From contig CAYNLG010000065.1 in NCBI GenBank assembly GCA_964397995.1, positions 1 to 21,547 on the forward strand: a stretch of DNA of 21,547 nucleotides, written 5' to 3'. Shown here one piece after another: positions 7,057 to 14,300 of this stretch. The position numbers and the translations under genes are program-made. Below the pieces are notes generated by a model, which saw only the letters and a list, made by a program, of their open reading frames with translations, did not search any database and was not told the DNA's origin. The DNA comes from CAYNLG01 sp964397995 (lineage in GTDB: Bacteria > Planctomycetota > Phycisphaerae > FEN-1346). Each line of letters begins with the position of its first letter. The stretch's first letter is position 1.

Positions 7057-7518
7057 GTGGCCAACTTCAACCGTGTCCTGCTGATCGGCAACCTGACGCG
7101 CGATCCGCAGCTCCGTTTCACGCCGAACCAGACGGCCGTCTGCGACTTCGGCCTGGCCGTCAACCGGAAGTACCGCGGCAGCGACGGCCAGCAGCGCGAG
7201 GACACCTGCTTCGTCGACTGCACCGCCTGGGCCCGCCAGGCCGAGGTGCTGGCCAAGTACGTGACCAAGGGCAGCCCCCTGTTCGTCGAGGGCCGCCTCA
7301 CCTACCGCACTTGGGACGGCCAGGACGGCAAGAAGCACTCCAAGCTCGAAGTCACCGTCGAGAACTTCCAGTTCCTCGGCGGGGGCGGCAACCGGGGGGG
7401 CGGGGGAGGCGGCGGGCGGCCCGCCGCGCGCCCGCAGGACACCGGCGAAAGCTCTCAGGCCGGCGCCTCCGACTACGATTACAGCCAGGACATGGACGAC
7501 GATACGATCCCGTTCTGA
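7057..7518 (+). CDS. ssb: Single-stranded DNA-binding protein
   Basis: This 153-residue protein coats single-stranded DNA in replication, recombination and repair. The OB fold (about 1-108) opens with NRVLLIGNLTRDPQLR and includes FVDCTAWARQAEVLAKY and VEGRLTYRTWDG. A glycine-rich linker and a polar tail follow, ending in DDDTIPF, the acidic tip that recruits partner proteins. The GTG start at 7057 has AAGGAGG (7045-7051) 5 nt upstream. The rpsF-ssb-rpsR order is widely conserved. Confidence 0.96.
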   Translation: MANFNRVLLIGNLTRDPQLRFTPNQTAVCDFGLAVNRKYRGSDGQQREDTCFVDCTAWARQAEVLAKYVTKGSPLFVEGRLTYRTWDGQDGKKHSKLEVTVENFQFLGGGGNRGGGGGGGRPAARPQDTGESSQAGASDYDYSQDMDDDTIPF

Positions 7519-7570
7519 CCCGCGCCGGCCCGGCCGACCGCGAGGTCCGTGACACGCTAGGAGAGAACCC

Positions 7571-7804
7571 GTGGCAAAGAAACGCCGTTTCACCCGGTTC
7601 CGCGACCGCGCCAAGTGCCGCTTCTGCCGAGAACGCACCACCCACATCGACTACAAGGACACCCAGACGCTGCAGAAGCTGACGACGACGCGCGGCAAGC
7701 TGCTGAGCCGGAAGCGGTCCGGCAACTGCGCCCGCCACCAGCGGATGGCGGCCCGGGCCCTCAAGCGCGCCCGGTTCATGGCCCTGATGCCCTACGTCGC
7801 CTAA
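7571..7804 (+). CDS. rpsR: 30S ribosomal protein bS18
   Basis: The 77-residue basic protein is the partner of bS6 on the small-subunit platform. Signatures are IDYKDTQTLQKL and LLSRKRSGNCARHQR. It retains CRFC near the N-terminus plus Cys and His in NCARH, so it is a zinc-binding (C+) type bS18. The GTG start at 7571 has GGAG (7560-7563) 7 nt upstream. Confidence 0.96.
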   Translation: MAKKRRFTRFRDRAKCRFCRERTTHIDYKDTQTLQKLTTTRGKLLSRKRSGNCARHQRMAARALKRARFMALMPYVA

Positions 7805-7862
7805 GGCATAAGACGCGGCCGCCCCCGCCCCGCGAGGCGCGGGCGCCACGAGGAGACCCAGG

Positions 7863-8309
7863 ATGAAGATTCTGCTCCGTGACGATATCCGGAACGTCGG
7901 CAACGCCGGCGACGTCGTCGACGTCGCCCCGGGCTTCGCCCGCAACTACCTCCTGCCCCAAGGCAAGGGCCTGCAGCCGACCGACGCGAACCTCAAACGC
8001 GTCGCCCAGGAAAAGGTCGAACGCGAACGACGCGAAAAGCAGCGCGTTGAGAACCTCAAGGTCCTCGCCACGCGCCTCAACGACACCTCCGTCACCATCA
8101 AGGCCAAGGCCAACGAACTCGGCCACCTCTACGGCTCCGTGACCGAACGCGACATCGTCAAGGCCCTGGAGGACGAGGGCTTCCGCCTCGACCCGGACCA
8201 GGTGGCCCTGGCCGCCCCCATCCAGACGCTCGACAAGTTCCGCGTGCCGATCCACCTGGCCGAGGACATCAAGGCCGAGATCGACGTCTGGGTCGTGCCG
8301 GCGTCGTGA
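7863..8309 (+). CDS. rplI: 50S ribosomal protein bL9
   Basis: The 148-residue protein has the typical two lobes: the rRNA-binding N-domain (MKILLRDDIRNVGNAGDVV, then GFARNYLLPQGKG), a long charged connecting helix (about 40-75) and the C-domain (LYGSVTERDIVKAL). Length matches the family. AGGAG (7851-7855) precedes the ATG by 7 nt. It is the last gene of the glmU-to-rplI run. Confidence 0.96.
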   Translation: MKILLRDDIRNVGNAGDVVDVAPGFARNYLLPQGKGLQPTDANLKRVAQEKVERERREKQRVENLKVLATRLNDTSVTIKAKANELGHLYGSVTERDIVKALEDEGFRLDPDQVALAAPIQTLDKFRVPIHLAEDIKAEIDVWVVPAS

Positions 8310-8323
8310 CGGCAACGCCGTTT
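8309..8323 (+). terminator. Weak terminator-like hairpin at the rplI stop
   Basis: ACGGC (8309-8313) pairs with GCCGT (8317-8321) around an AAC loop and is followed by only three Ts in total (8321-8323). It starts in the last base of the rplI stop codon. The stem is short, so this is at best a weak terminator. Confidence 0.3.
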
Positions 8324-8390
8324 CCGGCCGCTGCGCTTGGGTCGCGCTTCACCCCAGGCCTGGCGCGGCCCCCCCGGCACGCTCGTCCGC

Positions 8391-8439
8391 CGCGGCGCCC
8401 GCGCCGCGCCTGAGGCGTGCCCTGGCGCCAGGGCACGCC
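8391..8439. terminator. Tandem strong dyads, probable terminator or operator of the rplI-dnaB gap
   Basis: Two strong dyads lie back to back in the 281-bp gap between rplI and dnaB. CGCGGC (8391-8396) pairs with GCCGCG (8403-8408). Then comes a perfect 26-bp palindrome at 8414-8439, in which GGCGTGCCCTGGC is followed directly by its reverse complement. As RNA the second can form an 11-bp stem with a GCGC loop. There is no T-tract, so it would be a non-canonical terminator; a DNA-binding operator site is the alternative. CCAGGCCTGG at 8354-8363 is another perfect palindrome in the same gap. Confidence 0.45.
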
Positions 8440-8518
8440 CCGCGGCGAAAAGCGCCCCCGCGCAACCCCCTGCCCCGCCCCGGGTTAGCGCGACACGCAT
8501 CCACCGGGGCCGATTTGC

Positions 8519-8547
8519 TTGCCCCCGGCCCCGGCGCGCGGTATCGT
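8519..8547 (+). promoter_or_regulatory. Promoter of dnaB
   Basis: TTGCCC (8519-8524) and TATCGT (8542-8547) are separated by 17 nt. Transcription would start near 8554, giving a leader of about 37 nt before the dnaB ATG at 8591. Confidence 0.5.
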
Positions 8548-8590
8548 GCCTGTCCCGCGAGGCGGGGCGCCTCGCCACCCCGAGGACCGC

Positions 8591-10000
8591 ATGCCCGACG
8601 ACCCGCTGCTCGACAAGGTACCCCCCCACAGCCTCGAAGCCGAGATGGCCACCCTCGGCTCGATGATGCTCGACCCGGAGATGATCGGCGTCTGTGCCCA
8701 GCGCCTCGACGCCGACTGCTTCTACCGCCAGGAGCACCGCGTCGTCTTCCAGACCCTCCTCGACCTCTACGACGCCAACCGGCCCGTCGACCTCGTGGTC
8801 GTCCGCGAGTCGCTGCGCGACGCCGGCAAGCTCGAGGAGATCGGCGGCGTCGAGACCCTCGTCACCCTCGCCGACAGCGTCGCCACCACCGCCAACGCCG
8901 AGTACTACGCCCAGATCGTCCAGGACAAGGCCGTGCTGCGCGGCGTGTTGCAGGCGTCGGCCGAGATCATCCGCGACTGCCACGCCCAGAACGAGCCCGT
9001 CGAAGACCTCCTCGACAAGTGCGAGGAACGCATCTTCGCCGTCACCGAACGCCGCCTCACCGGCCACGCCTCCGACGTCCGCGCCATCCTCAGCCAGGTC
9101 CTCGCCACCCTCGACCTCCAGGGCGGCCAGGCCGTCACGGGCCTCGAGACCGGCTACGTCGACCTCGACGACAAGATGCGCGGCCTGCAGCCGGGCGAAC
9201 TGATCATCCTGGCGGCCCGGCCGAGCGTCGGCAAAAGCGCCCTGGCCCTGAACATCGCCGAGCATGTCGCCTGCGACCGCGGCAAGCCGGTGGCGTTCTT
9301 CAGCCTCGAGATGAGCAAGTCCGAACTCGCCCTGCGCCTCCTGACGAGCCGCGCCGGCATCGACGGCCAGAAACTCCGCAAGGGCAACCTCTCCGACGCC
9401 GAGGTCCAGCTCGTCCAGCAGGCGGCCGCCCTGCTCTACGAGTGCCCCCTCCACATCGACGACACGCCGGCCATCCGCGTGGTGGACCTGCGCGCGAAGG
9501 CGCGGCGGCTGCTGCACCGGCACGAGATTCAGATGGTGATCGTCGATTACCTCCAGCTGATGAGCGCCCCGCGGAGCGAGAACCGCCAGGTCGAGGTCGC
9601 CTCCATCAGCCGCGGCCTCAAGGCCCTCGCCCGCGACCTGAACGTCCCCATCGTCGCCATGGCCCAGCTCCGACGCGAGACCGAGGAACACAAGAGGCCG
9701 AGGCTCTCGGACCTCCGCGAGTCCGGCGCCATCGAGCAGGACGCCGACGTGGTCCTCCTGCTGCACCGGGAGCAGATGCGGCACGCCCCGGGCAGCCGCG
9801 AGCACGACGAGGCCCAGGGCAAGGCCGAGCTGATCATTGCCAAGCAGCGCAACGGGCCGACGGGGCTGGTGCGGCTGGTGTGGCGGGCGGCGCAGACGCG
9901 CTTCGAGTCCTGGGCCCCCCACGAGGCCGACGACCGCTTCGAGCAGGTCGGCGTGGACCTGGGCGGCGACGACGACGAGGCATTCGAGGCGCCCTTTTAG
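8591..10000 (+). CDS. dnaB: Replicative DNA helicase DnaB
   Basis: The 469-residue product is the hexameric helicase that unwinds DNA at the replication fork. The N-terminal primase-interaction domain starts at PPHSLEAEMATLGSMM. The RecA-like domain has Walker A ARPSVGKSA (GKS at 214-216), Walker B VIVDYLQLM and the late motif DLRESGAIEQDADVV. There is no intein. The ATG at 8591 was preferred over an upstream in-frame TTG (8519) because the protein then begins at the usual family position, and the TTG lies in the proposed -35 element. AGGA at 8583-8586 is a short ribosome-binding site. It follows rplI as in many bacteria but appears to have its own promoter. Confidence 0.95.
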   Translation: MPDDPLLDKVPPHSLEAEMATLGSMMLDPEMIGVCAQRLDADCFYRQEHRVVFQTLLDLYDANRPVDLVVVRESLRDAGKLEEIGGVETLVTLADSVATTANAEYYAQIVQDKAVLRGVLQASAEIIRDCHAQNEPVEDLLDKCEERIFAVTERRLTGHASDVRAILSQVLATLDLQGGQAVTGLETGYVDLDDKMRGLQPGELIILAARPSVGKSALALNIAEHVACDRGKPVAFFSLEMSKSELALRLLTSRAGIDGQKLRKGNLSDAEVQLVQQAAALLYECPLHIDDTPAIRVVDLRAKARRLLHRHEIQMVIVDYLQLMSAPRSENRQVEVASISRGLKALARDLNVPIVAMAQLRRETEEHKRPRLSDLRESGAIEQDADVVLLLHREQMRHAPGSREHDEAQGKAELIIAKQRNGPTGLVRLVWRAAQTRFESWAPHEADDRFEQVGVDLGGDDDEAFEAPF

Positions 10001-10015
10001 CCCCGCCGCACACGC

Positions 10016-10043
10016 TTGACACCCGGCCCGGCGCCGCTAGAAT
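10016..10043 (+). promoter_or_regulatory. Promoter of tRNA-Ser
   Basis: TTGACA (10016-10021) and TAGAAT (10038-10043) are separated by 16 nt. They place a transcription start about 20 nt before the tRNA. Confidence 0.75.
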
Positions 10044-10069
10044 GCACGCGGCCCAGACGGCCCCTTCGC

Positions 10070-10163
10070 GGAGAGGTGGCTGAGTGGTCGAAAGCGACGG
10101 TTTGCTAAACCGTTGAGTGGGGTCACACCTGCTCCCCGGGTTCGAATCCCGGCCTCTCCGCCA
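10070..10163 (+). tRNA. tRNA-Ser (anticodon GCT)
   Basis: The acceptor stem GGAGAGG (10070-10076) pairs with CCTCTCC (10153-10159), then discriminator G and encoded CCA (10161-10163). The anticodon stem ACGGT/ACCGT holds the loop TTGCTAA, anticodon GCT, which reads AGC/AGT serine codons. A long variable arm, as expected for tRNA-Ser, precedes the T-arm CCGGG-TTCGAAT-CCCGG. Confidence 0.96.
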
Positions 10164-10164
10164 G

Positions 10165-11290
10165 CCTTCCCCGCCCGCCTGCCAGTCCCCGCCACGGCCC
10201 CTGCCGCGCCGCCCTCCCGGCCACTGGTGAAGCCCTGCCCGTCCTCGTGGACGGCAACGGTGTCGATGGAGCCCGCCGCCACCGGCCAGAGCCACTCGCG
10301 ACGGCCGCCACCGTCGATCTTGTCCACCAGGGCCACGAGGCACGGGGCGCCCGACCGGCCGCTGTAGTCGAAGGCGATCGCCCGGAGGCTTGTCACGCCG
10401 CTGTCGCCGAAGCCGTCCGGACACCGGAGGAGGTTGCCGTCGTAGATCGGGAATTTCGCCTTCCGCCCGCCCAACGCGCGGAGCCTCGTCCGGCCGACCT
10501 CGACGGGGCCCCTCCGTGACCGGCTCCGGACCGCCGGTTCGTAGGTCCGGACGGTGGCGTAGACGTCGTTCATGTCCATCGTCATCACGGCCGAGCCGTC
10601 GGCCTCGGCCTTGAGATACACAAGGTGAGCGCAGGAGCCCTGGTTGATTTGATCGTCGGGCAGCAGGACCACGGGTTCCTGGGGCCGGTGCCCCGCGCGG
10701 CCGTCCTCGCCGCCGGCCCAGCCGCTCCGGAAGCAGTAGTAGCCGAAGTCGTCGGCCCGCCACACGAGCGGCATCTTCTCCGACGGATGTTTCGGCGCCA
10801 TGTCGAGCGGGTCGTTGACGAACGCGTGGGCCAGGTTGTAGCCGCGCGCCCTTGCCGCCCAAGACGGCGGCATGCGCGGCCCCGTCCGTGACGGCCGCGA
10901 GGTAGCGCCAGGCCCAGAGTAGGTACGGCCGGTACGCGTCGGGGATCGACGGCCAGGCCCCCGCGATCAGGTGCGGGCTGAGGCCGATGGCGCCGTTGAT
11001 GACCCGGCCCTCCGCCCTCCCGTCCCTGAAGACCAGGTTCATCATGCGCCGGACCACGACGTGGCTGAGGTCGGGGTAAGGAGAGACGTGCCGCCCGAAC
11101 ATACGGACATGGTAGCCGTTGTAGACGAGGGGGTACCAGGGGGCGGCGCCCGCGTAGCCGCCCGTTTCGGCCTGGAAGCCGCCGCTGCCGATGCCGAGGC
11201 GGGCGTGCAGGTAGACCTGGCGCCGCCCTGTCTGAGAACGGCGGGGACCTCGCCGTGGCCGCGGGGTTGAATGCAGAGGCCCTTCGCTGC
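10165..11290 (-). pseudogene. Decayed heparinase II/III-like protein, C-terminal remnant
   Basis: On the minus strand a protein-like sequence without a start codon runs from about 11290 down to the edge of tRNA-Ser. The first part (about 11235-10860) reads VYLHARLGIGSGGFQAETGG, then FGRHVSPYPDLSHVVVRRMM and IGLSPHLIAGAWPSIPDAYR. Near 10830-10873 the meaning shifts to another frame: YNLAHAFVNDPLDMAPKHP, VWRADDFGYYCFRSGWAGG, VYLKAEADGSAVMTMDMND and VALVDKIDGGGRREWLWPV. A second shift near 11230 is possible (GHGEVPAVLRQGG in a third frame). The FRSGW and DKIDGGGRREW segments resemble the beta domain of heparinase II/III-like polysaccharide lyases; the family call is tentative. The N-terminal half is absent. 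A sequencing indel could explain one shift, but not the missing start. Confidence 0.55.
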
Positions 11291-11324
11291 GGAGGCGCCC
11301 GAACCATGAACGCGGGAGACGACG

Positions 11325-14300
11325 ATGCGACGGAACGAACGCCGGACGGGCAGGACCCTGTGGGCCGTGACGGTCTTGGCGACGCTGGTGGCCGCGGCGC
11401 CCGCGCGCGCGGCCGAGGGAGCCGAGACGGTTGCCGCGCGCGTGGCCGAGCTGCGCCGGGTCCGCGACGCCATGGTCGCGCACCTGGAGGCGCGCCTGGC
11501 CGCGGACGCCGAGAAAGGCCCCGGCGCCGATTACGTCCTTCGCTTCGACCAGGGCGCGGACGGCGAGGCGATGGACGTGGTCCTGCGGCAGCGAGGGGGG
11601 GCGTGGCGGAGCGGCCACGCCGCCGTGCCCGTCTGGAGACAGGAGAGCTTCCAGGACAAGTTTCGCTACTATCACCGCGGCGGCCACGCGCGCGTCGTCC
11701 GCGACAAGTGGCGCTTTGCCGTGGACGCCGAGGGGCTCCGGGCGGAGGCCGGACGCCTGGGCGGCTCGGCGGTGATGGACATCCGACTGGACCTGACGCG
11801 CGAGGAGCGGTTCCCGCCCGGCACGCCGGTCCGGTGGTCGAACACGGGCGAGGTCTTCACCTGGTTCGAACGGATGAACGCCCTCTCCTTCCATACGCCG
11901 CGCCGACAGCGGTACGCCATCGACGCCGACTGCTCGGAGACGGTCCGCGAGTTCTCGCTGGTGCTGGAGGACGCCGCCGACGGGCGCTCGCCGGTGGAGG
12001 TCGTCTTCCGGGCGCCCCAGCCGACGTGGGACCGCCCGGAGGTCCGCGCGCGGTGGTGGAACGCGAGTTGGCACGAGGCGGACGCCTCCGGCGTGGTCGT
12101 CACCGACGGCCGCGTCTCCGGGACGCTCGCGATCACGTTCAAGCCGGACAAGTGGTACCCGAAGAAGCCGGTCGAGATGCGCTACGTCCTCGAGGGGCGC
12201 ATCGACGGCCCGCGCTGCACGGGCACGTACCAGGGCGAGGGCGGCTTCGGGGACCTGAGCGGCTCGTTCGCCGGCGAATGCGGCGCCCACGTGACGGGCC
12301 GGTTCGAAGCCGAGGGCGCGCTCGGCCGCACCGGGTCGCGCCTGCGCGGCCGGAAGCTGCCGGTCCGCATGGACGTCGCGGCGCTTTTCGGCGGCGACGA
12401 GCCCGCGGGGACGCCCGCCCAGGCCGTCCGGGCGCTGGGCACGTTGCTGCACCAGGTCCGCGCCCTGGACATGGCGCTGAAGCAGTACCCGCTGCCGATC
12501 GAGGAGGCCCTTCGCCAGACGGCCACGGCCTGGCCGCGCTGGGGCGAGACGGGCGCCCCCGCCGAAGGCGACTGGCCGGACGCGCTGGCCCACGCCGACC
12601 GGGTCGTGGCGTGCGCCGCGGCGGCCGCGGAGCGCGCCGAGCCGGCGCCGTACGCCCACGGCCTCGTCGGCCCGGCGGACCGGACGTTCGGGCCGTTCTT
12701 CGGCGCCGAGCCGCTCACGGCCACGGGAGCCGCGTACACGATGCCGGAGGTGACGCCCGACGGGGCCCAACGCTGGGCGTACCTGCCGGCCTGGCGCATC
12801 CTGGGCCCCCTGCCACGCGATGACGACTACGACCACAACACCGCGGAGATTCCCGAGGCCTTCCCGTGCGGCGGGGCGTACGACATCGACCCGGCACTCT
12901 TCCCGTCCGAGAAGGGCAAGCCGGCGCCGGAGCCAATCGCGCGATGGACGCTCGTCGAGGTCGACGGGCCGAAAGTGCGTTCGCCCTGGCAGCAGGTCCG
13001 CCGGCGCGGCACCTTCCGCGGCCACACGGTCCATGCGGCCGCCACGCTCGAGGCGCCCCGCGCAATGGACGTGTGGGTGTCGATGGCGGCGCTGGAGCAC
13101 GGCAAGCTCTGGGTCAACGACCGGCTCGTGTGGGTCTCGGACGAGCGCCAGTGGCGGACCCACGCAGGACGGGAAGCGGTGCTGAAGGTCGCCCTGCGGC
13201 AGGGCGTTAACCGGCTGCTCGTGCGATGCCGGGAGGACCGCGGCGAAGCGTGGTTCCGCATGCACGTCTGCCTCCAGGGCAGCCCGGCGAGCGAGGCGGC
13301 GGCAGACGCCGCGCTGGCCGTGGGCCCGGAGCCCGGGGCCGACGCCGAGCCGCCGCTGGCGTGGGACATCGAGAAGGGCGTGAACGTCGCCTGGGAGGCC
13401 GAGCTGCCCGAACCGGCCACCGCCGGCCCGGCCGTCCTCGACGGCAGGCTCTGCTACGGCGCCGCGGCCGGGGAGGTGACCTGCGTGGACGCCGCCAGCG
13501 GCACGCGCCTCTGGCGCCGCGACGACGCGCTTCTGGAGGCCTTTGACGGCCAGCGCCGGACGGAGGTGGCACAGGCCGTCGCGGACGTTCGGGCGTCGCG
13601 GTCGGACGGGGACGCCGGCAGGCGGCGGGCGCTCGGGCACGGGTGGGGCCGGTTCCAGCCCGTCGGCGAGCGCCTCTACGCCTATCACACGCTGGGGGCG
13701 GTTCTCTGCCTGGACGCCGCCGGCCAGACGTGCTGGGCCGCCGACACCGGCCTGGAGGACGCGACGATGCGGGTCGTCGGCAACCGTGTCCTGCTGGAGG
13801 GGGTCGTCCGCGCAGAGAAGCGCGGCGCGCCAACCACCCGCCGGCTGGCCCTGGACGCCGCCACCGGCAAGCTCGCGTGGCAGAAGGAACTGCCCGGCCG
13901 GCTGGGCGGCTCGCTGCATGCCCTGCGCCTGGCCGACGACGGGCCCGGCGCACGGATGGTCGCCTCGACGTGCGGCCAGGTCTTCGACGCCCTCGACGGG
14001 CGCATCGCCCTGGAGCGGCTGGACATCGACGCGGCCCCGCCCGGCACCAAGCCCAAGGGCATCTTCGACGAGGAAGGCGACTTCGCGTGGCATTTCGTCG
14101 GCCGCGACCTCTACTGTGCCAAGCTGGGCGTCATCTACGCCGTGCGGTTCTTCCTGGACCCGCACGGCCAGGTGGGCCATCGCGTCTTGTGGCGGAACAA
14201 CTACGGCATCAAGTACGACCGCCCGATCCCCATGACCGCCTGGGGGCCGTGGGCCCTGGCGGTGAACATCGTCCAGGAGAACTGCCCGGGGCACTCGAAC

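Noticed and set aside
5202..7301. Long minus-strand frame opposite rplY, pth, rpsF and ssb
   Set aside because: It covers four well-conserved plus-strand genes and has no recognisable domain.
8519..8590. Upstream TTG start adding 24 residues to dnaB
   Set aside because: The extension is Pro/Arg/Gly-rich, overlaps the likely promoter and lies before the usual start of the family.
8591..10000. Intein in dnaB, a frequent insertion site
   Set aside because: The helicase is uninterrupted and of normal length, and no splicing motifs are seen.
10141..10163. tRNA-Ser 3' end as one half of an att site pair
   Set aside because: No second copy of the tRNA end and no integrase are present in this window, so no attachment site is annotated.
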